Source of the DNA: Steromphala cineraria
Taxonomy: Eukaryota > Mollusca > Gastropoda > Trochida > Trochidae
DNA length: 64,000 bases
Assembly: GCA_916613615.1 (NCBI GenBank)
Contig: OU744723.1
Coordinates: 61,326,239-61,390,238 of the forward strand
Direction: 5' to 3'
The notes under the pieces were generated by a model that did no database searches, was not told the origin of the DNA, and was given only the letters and a program-made list of their open reading frames with translations. Below, piece after piece: positions 35,567-47,028 of the stretch. The first letter of the stretch is position 1, and each line of letters starts with the position of its first letter. The position numbers were made by a program, and so were the translations under genes.

Positions 35567-36339
35567 AAAAGCCAACTCTTTAGATCAATGTCAAGGTCAC
35601 TTAGTGATGGGTGTCTGGTCGGGTTCGAATCCCTTAAGGGACTCAACATTACAAGTACAAAAAACAAAAAGGGTCAAAATAAAAATAGTATATAGTGTTT
35701 ACCTTAGGCATATTTCGCAGGGCGCAGAGCCAAACTTTTTAATTTACCTTTTCCATAATTTCAGATATATGATTAGATACTTTACAAAGTTACAGTATTG
35801 TTTCATGTAAAGAATATAAAAAGAAATTTAAGACAAGAATGGATAAACCCTTTGTTTAAACAGCACGCATGGTTTGCTGACCCCATGTTAATCTAGCTAC
35901 AGGAACAATAACAATACCGAGTGTTGATTGGTGGACACAGCTCAGTGATTCCATCATATGCCCTTATATTTGGTAAAACACAACATTTATTAATGAATAT
36001 GTGGCAGTACTGAAATTGTATATATGTATTATGATTAGTTACTCTAATTTAAGACAGTTATAGTTGTGTTGTTTATAGTATTTTAGAAATATTATAGTGA
36101 AAGTCCAAAACAATCATCAAATTGCCAGTAAATGTCAGTGTCATGTGCCAGTGTAGGGCTTATTTATAAAATAAGTTATATTAGCAGCCACATATATTTT
36201 ATATTTGACCATTTTTCGCTTGAAGAGCGACTCAAAATTAACTTGTCTGTTTGTGCCTTTTTGCAAGACATTGTGCCCTTTTCAAAAAGGATTGGCCCTG
36301 CCTTTTTTCAGCTTGGGAAAAAACTACATAACATTGGTA
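35567..36339. other. No recognisable feature
   Basis: AT-rich sequence. The frame at 35,520-35,810 starts inside the preceding element and is not supported. Confidence 0.5.
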
Positions 36340-36343
36340 TTAA

Positions 36344-36675
36344 AGGGGCAGTAGCACGTTTTTTTGTGGGAATATAAGGTGATGTCGGGAAAATGAAACT
36401 TAATGCTTCGAATTGAAAAACGATGCATTTGAACTAAATGGAGCAGTAATACTCCAAGTATACCTAAAGTTTAGCCATGTGATTCCTTCTTGTTACACAA
36501 AATGAATTAAAGGTGTTAAAAAAAAATGGCCGCCGATGGATTTTATGTGACTAGGGATGATTGACTTGTGTAATGAGATTATTGACACTGTCAAAATAAT
36601 ACATTAAATATTAACCTTCAATTATCAGTGAAAAATTTAAAATATAAAATTATAAAAAAACGTGGTACTGCACCT
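36344..36675 (+). mobile_element. Complete MITE with TTAA flanks
   Basis: AGGGGCAGTAGCACGTTTTT at the left and AAAAAACGTGGTACTGCACC at the right form inverted termini, with TTAA at 36,340-36,343 and 36,676-36,679. It is 332 bp long and non-coding. Confidence 0.88.
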
Positions 36676-36708
36676 TTAATGCTAACTTGCATGAATTTAT
36701 ATATGTCT

Positions 36709-36996
36709 CTAAAGGCAGTACCCCTTTTTTTCACTGACAATTGTACGTTAATGCTAAATCTATTATTTTTATGGTGTCAATAATCTTATTACTCAAGCAA
36801 ATCATCCATAGTCAGAAATCATATAAAGTCCATTGGTGACCATTTTTGTGTGATCACTTAAACCATGGCTGAATTTTATTTAATTTATTACTGCTTAATT
36901 TAGTCTTAAGACATTTTCCTTCAACTGTAACCATTTATTTTCATTTTCAGGACATCACTTTATATTCCCCACAAAAAAATGCTACTGCCGCTCTAA
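36709..36996 (-). mobile_element. MITE, second copy in inverted orientation
   Basis: CACTGACAATTGTACGTTAA, GGTGTCAATAATCTTATTAC and, at the other end, ATTCCCCACAAAAAAATGCT with ACTGCCGCTC are the reverse complement of the 36,344 copy. About 30 bp separate the two. The termini are worn, with TCTAA in place of TTAA. Confidence 0.8.
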
Positions 36997-37039
36997 GGCA
37001 GGAACGTATGTAAACCACAAGAGCTTTTACTGTCTAATC

Positions 37040-37200
37040 CTGCAGGATGATTTGGAGTTCAGCGCCACTTTTAAGAGTATTTCACTTACATCACAGCTAC
37101 AAGTAATATTGTAGGGAGAAAGACGTAACACAATTGTGACAATGCATTGCAGTGAAACCAGAGAGCAACAGCTGGAACGTGCGAACCATAGTTTATACGG
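37040..37200 (-). mobile_element. SINE fragment, 5'-truncated
   Basis: CAGCGCCACTTTTAAGAGTA, TTTCACTTACATCACAGCTA and GCATTGCAGTGAAACC match the tail-proximal half of the SINE at 62,895-63,225. The tRNA-like head is missing. Confidence 0.65.
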
Positions 37201-38071
37201 TCTAGTCGGCTCCAAGACGTTTTCTTTTCTTGAAGGTGTTACTACACGGAGCTTGTTCTCATAGGTTTGAAAACAATATCTGTAAATATACAATTTTGTG
37301 GATTTTGCCAGAATGAAAACTCTTTTCATCAAAGTCTGGCGTCCTCAAAATTTGGTATTCTGTCAAAATTGAAATAGGGGTCCAAAAGTGAAAAGTACCA
37401 AATATGAAATTGGTTGATTTTAAATAATTATCATCATTAACTAAACACTGTCACAGGCAGATGTTTCTTATAATAAACTCAGCTCCAATGCCTTCACATT
37501 ACATCATAAATCTCATTCAGATAAGATCAAGCATTTCATTCAAGTTTCAATACCAACTTCAGATGTGTATTTTAAGATCAATGATGAATCTACCTGGCTA
37601 TATCAAAATTTTGGCCGATGTTAGATCTCATTTAAATGATATTGTATGGGGTCACATCTGACAAATTACATGGGTAATGTATGACAAAGAAGTATTGACT
37701 GTAATATTTCAGTAATGAAAATGTCAAAGGAAAACTCAGAAATCCACATAAAAAGTTTATTTCATTATAACTCAACTTAAAATTCAAGTTTAAATATGCA
37801 GCACGACGTTTTCAATGAAATACAGATGATATATCTCACTCAAATGCCTGACATAAGTTTGAGCTTATAAGTGATAATACTGTTAAGTATTCACGTTTTT
37901 CCCTCTGAAGATAATGTTTTGCATGACCTGTTATTCATTGGGAGAAACTTTGAAGAAACAAAATTTCAAAAATGTGCTACTGTCGCTATTACAGACAAAT
38001 GTTTCTCAATCATACTATCAGTAAAGAATTGCAATTACAGTTCTGCCTCAAGTCTTGGAAATATCATATAA
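37201..38071. other. No recognisable feature
   Basis: AT-rich. AAAAATGTGCTACTGTCGCT at 37,970-37,989 resembles a MITE terminus but stands alone. Confidence 0.45.
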
Positions 38072-40260
38072 AAAGAAAGCCATTGGCTCTGTAGCCCACC
38101 AGGCGTACTATCTTATTTTGCTTTAGGGTGTGGCAGAGTGATTTTGGACATTTGTAATCAATTCAGAAAAGGAAATTCCTTAACAACTCAAGAATATACA
38201 GGCATGGGCTCTGTAGCTCATCATACTTTTGATGGAAATAGCTTTTAAGGCTTTTGACCCCTGTGACACCATATTTTGGGTCTACAATCTACAATTTAGA
38301 ATCCCCATTGGCCAAGGGTCTACACAAAACTGTTCAGCTCTCTAGACCTTTTTGAACTGAAGGAGAACATGAAAATAAGGTTTTAGGTTTTGACCCTTGT
38401 GACCGAATTTGGGGCCATGGGGTCACAACAATTACAATTTAGAATCCTCATTGGCCAAGGGGTCTACACACAACTTTTCAGCTCTCTAGACTTTTGGAAC
38501 CTGAAAAGATGAAAATAGGGTTTAAAGGTTTTGACCCCTGTGAGCCCAAGGGGTCACCAAACTTAAATTAAAATTTAAACTAAAATTGAGAATCCCCATT
38601 GGGCAAGGAGTCTACACATAACTTTGTTCATCTCTTAGACCTTAGGCCCTTATTAGGGGTCACAGGGCCATCAAAGCTACAATTAATAATCCTCACTAGC
38701 CAAGGAGTCTGTACAAAAATAGAACCAGTGGCTCTGTAGCTCATCAGGCTACATATAAATTTTGCTTTAGGGTTGCATATGCTGTTCCACCTTACTCGGG
38801 GCCACAGGGTCACCAAATGTACAATTTGGAATCCTCCTTATCTAACTTAGGAGTCTGTAGACAAGGCTTCAGCTTTCTAGGCCTTATGGGGGGTCACTAA
38901 AGGTTATAATTTTTAATCCTAACTACTCAAGAAGTCTGTACACAAAGTTTCAGCTTTCTGGGCCTTATGGTTTTTGAGAAGAAATCGAAATTCCACAAAG
39001 TTTACGGACGGACGGATGGATGCCAGATACCATGCCATGCCATAAGCACATCAGTGGGTCTGATTAGGAAGGTTGAAATAGGTTTTCAGGTCGTGACCCC
39101 GGTGACCTCTTATTTGGAGTCAGAAGGTCACCAAAACTATAGATCAGGATCTCCATTAGCCAAGGTGCCTGTAGAGCTTTCTAAAACCAGTGGTTTCGGG
39201 AGAAAAAGAGGAAAATAGGTTTTTAGGTCATGACCCCTGGTGACCCCTTATGTGGGGTCATTGGGTCACGTAATCTACAATTTAGAATCTTCATTGGCTC
39301 AGGAGTCTGCACATATAATTTCAGCTCTCTAGACCTTTTGGAACTTGAGAAGAAGATAAAAATAGGTTTTTAAGGTTGTGACCCTATTTGGGGTCACAGG
39401 GTCACCAAAGTTACAAATTAGAATCCCCATTGGTCAATGAGTCTGCAAATATCATTTATTAACTCTCTAGTCCTTTTGGAACTGGAGAAGAAAATAAAAA
39501 TAGGTTTTTAAGGTTGTGACCCCTGTGACCCTATTTGGGGTCACAGGGTCACCAAAGTTACAAATTATGATCTCCATATGCTAAGGTACCTGTACACAAA
39601 AGTTCAGCTTTCTAGTTTTTATGGTTCATGAGGAGAAGTGGAAAGTGTCAAAAGTTTACTGACAGACTCAGGACGACGGGCCATGCCATAAGCCCATCTG
39701 GACTTTCAGTCCTGATGAGCTAATAAGTTTTTAGGATGCGCCTCCCGTGGCCCTTATTAGCGACCACAGGGCCACCAAAGCATTTACTTCTGGAGAAGAA
39801 GATGAAAATAGGTTTTAATCGCGTGGTCCCTCTGGCCCTTAATAGGGGCCAAAGGGCCACCAAAGCTACAATTTATAATCCCCACTAGTCAAAGAGTCTT
39901 ACACAAAGTATAATCATTCTAGGCCTTATGGATCTGGAGGAGAAGTCGAAATTCCACAAAGTTTACGGACAGACGGACATGCCATGCCAAATGAGCTTAA
40001 AATGTAAAAACATAGCCGTTGGCTCAGCCTTAATATTCTCTCTTTCAGCCTTAATATTCAACTTTCTAGACCTTATGCTTCTGAAGATGATGATGAAAAT
40101 TGGTTTCAAGAGGGTGGCCTCTGGTGCTTATTTTGAGCCCGAGGGCCACTAAAGTTACAATGCTTCCGGAGAAGATGGTTTAATAAGCATAGTCCATGTG
40201 ACCCGTAGTAGGGGCCACAGGGTCACCAAAGCTTTAGATAATAATCTTCACTACAGTATT
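38072..40260 (+). mobile_element. Cluster of nested pearl-like elements
   Basis: Head motifs (GCCATTGGCTCTGTAG, GGGCTCTGTAGCTCATCA, CCAGTGGCTCTGTAGCTCAT) occur at about 38,078, 38,207 and 38,725. Three microsatellite and right-flank blocks (GGACGGACGGATGGATG; GGACGACGGGCCATGCC; GGACAGACGGACATGCC) occur at about 39,004, 39,670 and 39,966. Core-type units with TGTGACCCTATTTGGGGTCA lie between. Heads and tails do not alternate, so elements have been inserted into or recombined with one another. Only the 39,695-39,715 tail hairpin (GGACTTTCAGTCC) is intact. Confidence 0.75.
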
Positions 40261-41512
40261 CACTTCATTTCCTATGTATGTTCAAATAAGTTTTTACCCA
40301 ATTTCACGTGTTCCCAATGATATGTGTATATAACTGGTTACCAAACCCTTAAAATCTTGTTGTCTTTCGATTCTAGTAACATTAGCTTTATCACTTTCTG
40401 TGAAACGGTTTCTTTCTAGGGTACTTTGTATAAATGTTTCTTTAAATCGCAACATTAGTGTGTGGAGATTGTTTGGTTTAAAATATATACAAAATAAAAT
40501 TAAAAGCGCCATCAGTGTTTTCGTTTCTGTTCAAGCAAAGGGGAGACAACCCCTTGTTGACCTAGAATACCAGACGGACTGAGGGGAGGTTGTATTCGTA
40601 CCACAGTGAGGAATACCATTCAAGAGTCAGCAACCTGCAAAGGTTGGTGTGATTCTTTACCAGAAGATATCCTCAGTGTGGTAGCAGAAGCGGGACGTGG
40701 AATCCTTAATACAGTACTTAAAGTTTGTGCAACTGAGTAAACGAGTGCAACTGAGTTAGTTTGTGCAACAGAGTTAGTTTGTGCAACAGAGTTAGTTAGT
40801 GTAAACTCAATGGACAGGAATGGACAGCAACACTCTGCTCTTGAGAAAATGTCTGTTAGTGAACCAAGGAAACACATACTAATTAAGGTGGCAATGCTTA
40901 ATAACATATTCTAGTCTGCCAAGTTGGCTACAAGTCTTGACTGACAACAATCATGGCCAAATCCTTCACCACATCCGTTGACCAATTGCAACTCTTGCAG
41001 GAATAATGCTCTCCTGGAGGTGATTCCAGGCGGCAGCGAAATGCTGCCAATGCCGAAGCCCTTCCCCTGGATCTAGTGAAGTTGAAGCCATCATAGTGCA
41101 ACAGGAGGTTTGAAGTGTCCAGATTGAAAGAGAGCAGGAGACACGAGTTGAAATGTCCAGATTGAAAGAGAGCAGGAGACACGAGTTGGAAATGGAAACC
41201 AGCTGGTGGCCACAACATACTCTAACGATGCAGTCAAGGCAAACGTGGCTATGCCCTAGGAGGAGGTTACCAGGAGTCAAACTTTGGTATCTGGATGGTA
41301 TCATTGGATGCAAACACATCCGCCATACAATCCAAATCCAAAATTCAGTTATCAAGTGCCTAAGGGTCTGGTATATCTAGATCAACAAGTGGTGAGACAA
41401 GGGTTATGTACAATTTGCTTTTGTTTGGGCTTAAACTATGTGGTCATATGTATGAGAAATGTTTTCTTGTGTGTAAATCAAAATATGTCAATTTAAATCA
41501 TAATACAAAAAA
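40261..41512. other. Degenerate coding-like stretch with short tandem repeats
   Basis: GTGCAACAGAGTTAGTTT repeats about four times with an 18-bp period at 40,729-40,800. A roughly 38-bp block (CCAGATTGAAAGAGAGCAGG) is duplicated at 41,119 and 41,157. Around them the plus strand from the ATG at 40,954 reads protein-like pieces (MAKSFTTSVDQLQLLQE, then RLKESRRHELEMETSWW) broken by stops and frameshifts. The charged RLKESRRHEL repeat looks like a coiled coil. A retroelement gag or decayed host exon is possible; neither is shown. Confidence 0.3.
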
Positions 41513-42082
41513 AGAGAAGGTGGCTCTGTTGCTCATCAAGCTTCATATAAATTTTGCTTTAGGGGGTGGCAAATGTGGTCCCCCTTACTTTGGACCACAG
41601 GGTCACAAAATGTACAATTTGGAATCCTTATCTAACTTAGGAGTTTGCACACACAGTTTCAACTTTCTAGGCCGGATGTTTCTTGAGAAAAAGATGAAAT
41701 AATGTTAAAGGGTGTGGCCCCTGAGGCCCTTACTAGGGGCCACAGAGCCACAGACCAAAAAAGGTATCAATCAAAATCCTCACTGGTCAAAGAGTATATT
41801 CACAAGGTTTCAGCTTTCTAGGCATTTACTTCTGGAGAAGAAGATGAAAATAGGTTTTAATCGCGTGGCCCCTCTGGCCCTTAATAGGGGCCAAAGGGTC
41901 ACCAAAGCTACAATTTATAATCCTCCTCCTAGTCAAGGAGTCTGTATACAAAGTTTCAGCTTTCTAGGCCTTATGGTTCTAGAGAAGAAGTCGAAATTCG
42001 TCCAAATTTAAGGACGGAAGGACGGCGGACACCATGCCATGCCATAAGCCCATCGGGCCTTACAGACCAGATGAGCTAAAAA
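41513..42082 (+). mobile_element. Pearl-like element, both ends present
   Basis: Head GGTGGCTCTGTTGCTCATCA (its left hairpin arm is worn). Core blocks GGGGCCACAG, TTTCAGCTTTCTAGGC and GGAGAAGAAGATGAAAATAG follow. The tail has GGACGGAAGGACGGCGG, CATGCCATGCCATAAGCCC and CATCGGGCCTTACAGACCAG, then ATGAGCTAAAAA. Confidence 0.8.
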
Positions 42083-42144
42083 GAGTGTTTTGATTAAAAT
42101 AATTATGGTAATAAGTACCCCAGAGAGAACCCTTCTAAAAAGGA

Positions 42145-42300
42145 CATTAAGTTCTTAAGATGAAAATATGTTTAAGGGCGTGGCCCTAAGGCCATCAAAG
42201 CTAAAATTGTATCTTATCGTCAGCTTCCTAGGCCATATGCTCCTGGAGAAGAGGTCGAAAATGCACCAAGTTAACAGACGGACGGATGGACGAACCAAAT
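42145..42300 (+). mobile_element. Pearl-like fragment (core end and microsatellite)
   Basis: GGGCGTGGCCCTAAGGCC, CTTCCTAGGCC, CTGGAGAAGAGGTCGAAAAT and ACAGACGGACGGATGGACG are in core-to-microsatellite order, without head or tail hairpin. Confidence 0.6.
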
Positions 42301-42336
42301 ATAAAGATCTAAACTGTTGCCAAGGAAATAAAAAAT

Positions 42337-42920
42337 AGAGCCAGTGGCTCTGTGGCTCATCAGGCTTCATATCAATTTTGCTTTACGGTGTGGAAAATGT
42401 GAAATAAGGTTAAATGGTGGGGCCCCTGAGGCCCTATTAGGGGCCACAGGGCCACAAAAGCTACAGTTTAGAATCCCAATTGGCCAAGGAGTCTACATGC
42501 AGTCTTTCAGCTCAATAGACCTTTAGGAGCTAAAGATGATGATGAAAATAAGTTTTTAAGGTTGTAACCCCTGTGACCCTATTTGGGGTCATGGGGTCAC
42601 GAAATCTACAATTTAGAATCCCCATTGGCCAAGGAGTCTGCACATATAATTTTTAACTCTCTACTCCTTTTGGAACTGGAGAAGAAGATGAAAATAGGTA
42701 TTTAAGGTTGTGACCCCTGTGACCCTATTTGGGGTCACAGGGTCACCAAAGTTACAAATTAGAATCTCCATATGCTAAGGTACTTGTACACAAAAGTTCA
42801 GCTCTCTAATGTGTATGGTTCATGAGGAGAAGTCGAAAGTGTCAAAAGTTTACGGACGGACGACGGACGACGGGCCATGCCATAAGTCCATCTGGACTTT
42901 CAGTCATGATGAGCTAAAAA
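42337..42920 (+). mobile_element. Pearl-like element, both ends present
   Basis: The head AGAGCCAGTGGCTCT is a perfect hairpin. Core units with TGTGACCCTATTTGGGGTCA (palindromic arms TGTGACCC/GGGTCACA) follow. The microsatellite is GGACGGACGACGGACGACGG; the tail is CATCTGGACTTTCAGTCATG, then ATGAGCTAAAAA, with one arm of the tail hairpin mutated. Confidence 0.8.
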
Positions 42921-43760
42921 TAGGTTATAAGGGAGTGGCTCAGAGGGTGATCACATCTATAAAATAAATTCTCATTTAGCTTAAAGAGATTTTAAGGTTT
43001 TCAGCTTCCTTGGCCTTTTCATTATTGAGAAGATGATGAAGATAGGGTTGTGCCCCTGTGGACTTTATTGCTGGTCACAGAGTCACTACATCTATAAACT
43101 ATTATCCATTTCAACTTCTGAGTCTGTACACAAGATTTTCATTATTGGGAAGATGATGAAGATAGAATCTTAAGGTTGTGCCCCTGTGGCCCTTTCTGCT
43201 GGTCACAGAGTCACTACATCTATAAACTATCATCCATTTCAACTACCGAGTCTGTACACAAAATTTACATTATTGGGAAGATGACGAAGATAGAATCTTA
43301 GGGTTGTGCCCCTGTGGCCCTTATTGCTGGTCACAGGGTCACTACATCTATAAACTATCATCCATTTCAACTACTGAGTCTGTACACAATATTTTCATTA
43401 TTGGGAAGATGACGAAGATAGAATCTTAGGGTTGTGCCCCTGTGGCCCTTATTGCTGGTCACAGAGTCACTACATCTATAAACTATCATCCATTTCAACG
43501 ACTTAGTCTGTACACAATATTTTCATTATTGGGAAGATGACGAAGATAGAATCTTAGGGTTGTGCCCCTGTGGCCCTTATTGCTGGCCACAGGGTCACTA
43601 CATCTATAAACTATTATCCATTTCAACTACTGAGTCTGTACACAAGATTTACATTATTGGGAAGATGATGAAGATAGAATCTTAAGGTTGTGCCCCTGTG
43701 GCCCTTTCTGCTGGTCACAGAGTCACTACATCTATAAACTATCATCCATTTCTGCTACTG
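42921..43760 (+). mobile_element. Pearl-like core expansion, about 124-bp units
   Basis: About six units share CATTATTGGGAAGATGA(C/T)G, GGTTGTGCCCCTGTGGCC, GGTCACAGAGTCACTACATC and TATAAACTATCATCCATTTC. They begin directly at the end of the preceding tail (42,920) and lack head, microsatellite and tail. Adjacent units are nearly identical, so this expansion is recent. Confidence 0.7.
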
Positions 43761-44059
43761 AGGCAAACACCATGCTATAACAGACAATCAACATCACATA
43801 TCGGATGAGCTTTTCAATACTCATTACCATCAAGAGGTGTGACTCAATACCATCCCCCACAGTTCCCGCGGAAGACTTAATAAAAGAAAACAACAAGCTT
43901 GCAGTGAACAATGCAAGACCTGACAATCACTAACTCTCGTTCTTTGTAAAGACTGTACGCCTGTCACTACTATCAAAAATAGTTAGACATCTGCATATAC
44001 ATCACAATACATGTTCGCCTCCTTGTCCTCTTTGATAAATTAATTCCAGTTCTTAGAGT

Positions 44060-44275
44060 TTATGAATTCAAATATGACAGCATCAAAACAATTTGTCGGA
44101 GGTCAGCGCTGAATATATCATTGTCCTTCATCCTTGTGAGGTTGTACACAGCTGAAATCAGTCCTTGATCAACAATTGATCCATGTCCCGTCAAGACAGC
44201 AAGATTTCCTCGGTAAACCATTCCACGACATTCAGACAAGTTCCAAGTTCTTCAGACTCCATCAGATGATCCAAA
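44060..44275 (-). other. Candidate terminal exon, possibly decayed
   Basis: On the minus strand CTTTTAATTTCAG is a good acceptor. It opens a frame of exactly 72 codons ending in TAA: FGSSDGV, an in-frame TGA at codon 8, then RTWNLSECRGMVYRGNLAVL, TGHGSIVDQGLISAVYNL and TRMKDNDIFSADLRQIVL. The composition is protein-like, but no family is recognised. The internal TGA could be a decayed CGA, which would make this a pseudogene exon. Confidence 0.3.
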
Positions 44276-44337
44276 CTGAAATTAAAAGTAAAATGTCAAA
44301 AATGTTTTTCAAATTGGTAACCTGTCCTAACCAAGCT

Positions 44338-44451
44338 GATAACGAGTTGTCATTACTTATACATATTGATACTTTGATAACGAGTTGTCATTCCTTATAC
44401 ATATTGATACTTTGATAACGAGTTATCATTCCTTATACATATTGATACTTT
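44338..44451. repeat. 38-bp tandem repeat, three units
   Basis: GATAACGAGTTGTCATTCC and TTATACATATTGATACTTT recur at 44,338, 44,376 and 44,414. Confidence 0.9.
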
Positions 44452-44585
44452 GTTACAAATCTAGGAATTATGCAGGGTGCTTTTAATCATTTCCTTTCAA
44501 TGAAGCTATGATAGATTCTTGCATCACTTTCCAATTTGTTATGGTTCTGGACAAGAATACAATGACATTTGTTTTTGATAAAAAT

Positions 44586-45124
44586 AGAGCCATTGGCTCT
44601 GTAGCTCATCAGGCTTCATATATCAATTTTGCTTTAGGGTGTTGCAAATGTGTTTCTCCCCTTAGTAGGGTCCACAGGGTCACCAAATGTACAATCTAGA
44701 ATCCTCCTTATCTAACTTAAGAGTCTTAGACAAGAATTCAGCTTTCTCTTCCTAAGCTTATGGAGAAAAATATGGAAATAGGTTATATAGGTGTGACCCT
44801 TTTAAAGGGCCAAAGGGTCAGCAAAGTTATGAATCCTATTCCTTACTTTTATATATAGTCATGTGGTATGAACACAAGGTTTCAGCTTTCTAAGCCTTCT
44901 GCTTCTTGAGAAAAAGATTAAAATAGGTTTTGGCCTCATAAGGGGTCACAGGACTGCAAAAGCTATAAATTATGGTCCTCACTAGTCAAGAAGTATATAC
45001 ACAAAGTTTCTAGGCCCAGGCCTCATGCTTATGGAGAAGAAGTGGAAAATGCACAAAGTTTACGGATGAATGGATGGACAGATGCCATAAGCCCATCGGG
45101 CCTTACAGGCCAGATGAGCTAAAA
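44586..45124 (+). mobile_element. Pearl-like element, both ends present
   Basis: Head AGAGCCATTGGCTCT and GTAGCTCATCAGGC. Core blocks GGGTCCACAGGGTCACCAAA and TTTCAGCTTTCTAAGCC. A short ATGAATGGATGGACAG microsatellite. The intact tail hairpin is CATCGGGCCTTACAGGCCAG, followed by ATGAGCTAAAA. Confidence 0.85.
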
Positions 45125-45689
45125 CTTGAGATATGGATCATAATTTGCATTTTGAGCATTATATTGTGACCTTGACCTTTAACACTTAGTGAAATGTGTT
45201 CATTGATTGTTTGACCTAAGTACAACAATAATGTAATGAATTAAAGTGTTAAAAGTTGAAATAATCCATCTTCTCAATATATATAGACCTTGATGTAAAT
45301 TTTTGTACTTCTCAAGATATATTATATACAAAATCTAAACTTCATAGCACAGAAACTTTCCAAGTAATCGTGTTCACAAGGAATTTTGTAATGATTTTAT
45401 AAGTCGCAACTTTCACCTTTTACCTTGAAAGTGAACATTATAATTCCCCGGAGGTGTAAACACTTAGAAATGTTTATGAGTTCAGTAAAGCTTAATAGGA
45501 TAAAGTTATACCCAAATTAGTGTACATTGCTATAACTCATTTCTCATGACCTTGACCTTTGATCTTCAAGACATACATATTTTTTTCAATTGACTTTCAA
45601 ACTCAATCAATATTTGCCATCAGGTTACCCAGTTTTATTCACCTAGTTGTCATAGCATCTGAAACAAAACTTGTCATAAGAGCATCAGT
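45125..45689. other. No recognisable feature
   Basis: AT-rich. TGACCTTGACCTTTAA at 45,169 and TGACCTTGACCTTTGA at 45,548 are matching dispersed motifs, possibly remnants of one repeat. Confidence 0.45.
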
Positions 45690-46612
45690 CAGTGTTGCAT
45701 CCAGGTTTGAAAATTGAGGGTGAGGTCCCTTCTGGCTTTCATAAAAGTGGGGGAGTGACCTGAAATTGTGTGCTAGTGCTGATATATATTCAAAGCAATC
45801 ATAATTAATATGTAAATGATCTTCCATATCAATATTGCACGCGGTCACAAATTTCAAATGTCAAATGAAGTGTTGAAGTTTTGAAGTTTGATTAAGTCCG
45901 TAAAAATAGGTTATCTTTTGAAGTTTAAATGCAAAGTTGTATAGTCATATTTCCTTCTTTATTCAGCTGAAATCAAGAATAATCCTTCTTCCACTTTATC
46001 TTGAAATAATGGTTCATACCCCGGTTATTATGTTTATCTGAAAGTCAAATCATAGGGAAAAGTCAGAATTTGATTATTCATCGGTCTAACTTACGCGAAT
46101 TTTTTAGCTTGAAGCAGGTGTTTCAGAAATTAGAAGCGTTGGATAAGGGAAGAAATCTATAACTCGTTTTGTCTTAGGCATTTTCGCTCACGAACTGGGC
46201 TTTCAAACGATTAAGCAGACGAAACCGGCCATTGCCCCGTACTTATTTGGGCAAAACATCTATTGCACAGTAAGCATGTCATTCATTCGGATGTGCTATC
46301 ACTATAATCATTACCTGGGATACATACGTTTCATTCAAAAAGACGGAATCCAACAACATTTTGCCGATTGCATTAGTAAACATGAAGCGACTTTTACAAT
46401 TGATTATATTAACAAGTTATCATTTTTATTGATCAAAGTATGTAAAGTGTTGGGGAAAAAATAGTCTAGGTAGGTTGCGCAGTAGTTCGTCTGGATTGCA
46501 GGACTTGATGTAATTTTGCGAGATTACTCCCCCACATAAATATTAAAATTGCGGGAATGATACATGAAATAGCACATTTCCCACAAGCGTCCGGCCTGGA
46601 TGCAACCCTGTC
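45690..46612. mobile_element. Candidate DNA transposon remnant with inverted ends
   Basis: CAGTGTTGCATCCAGG at the left and, reverse-complemented, CAGGGTTGCATCCAGG at the right match at 15 of 16 positions. GTGGGGGAGT follows inside both ends at similar depth. CAGGG/CAGTG starts are typical of hAT-type termini. No 8-bp target duplication is evident and the interior has no recognisable transposase. Confidence 0.45.
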
Positions 46613-46827
46613 AGGTCTGTTGATTACTTTGAAGTTCAAATGCAGAATCATAATCATGCAGTTATGCAGAATCAAGGGGCATAACTCATGTGTCTTCTTG
46701 TGTAATTAAGTGTAATAGTTTCAAAGGAAACTTGTCCCCGTTGTTAACCATTTTACAAAGTCCATAAGGGCAAACAAAAGTTTAACATTACAATGTTACA
46801 AGCATGGCTACCTTCTCATTACTTCTA

Positions 46828-46958
46828 TCAATGAAGTGTGTTCGACCATCCAACAAGTCTTCTGTGTTCAATGTTGCACTTGATGTGTTGCTTCATGATT
46901 CCCTCAAATCTCCTTTGTAAGTCTGTCCAAGTTATAAGTCTGCGTGGATCCAACAAGC
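46828..46958 (-). other. Candidate exon with strong acceptor
   Basis: On the minus strand TTATGTAACTGTTTCAG precedes an open frame of 42 codons (phase 2) ending in TGA: LLDPRRLITWTDLQRRFEGI, then MKQHIKCNIEHRRLVGW. The composition is protein-like, but no family is recognised. It may be a last exon. It shares strand with the candidates at 44.1, 51.6, 58.6 and 62.1 kb. Confidence 0.35.
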
Positions 46959-47028
46959 CTGAAACAGTTACATAAAAACTTCAGCTACCTGGTTCAGTAT
47001 AATCCACATCATATTGAAATATATAAAA

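Noticed and set aside
44060..44275. Selenocysteine codon at the in-frame TGA
   Set aside because: No SECIS-like structure was recognised, and similar TGA interruptions at 51.6 kb fit CpG decay better.
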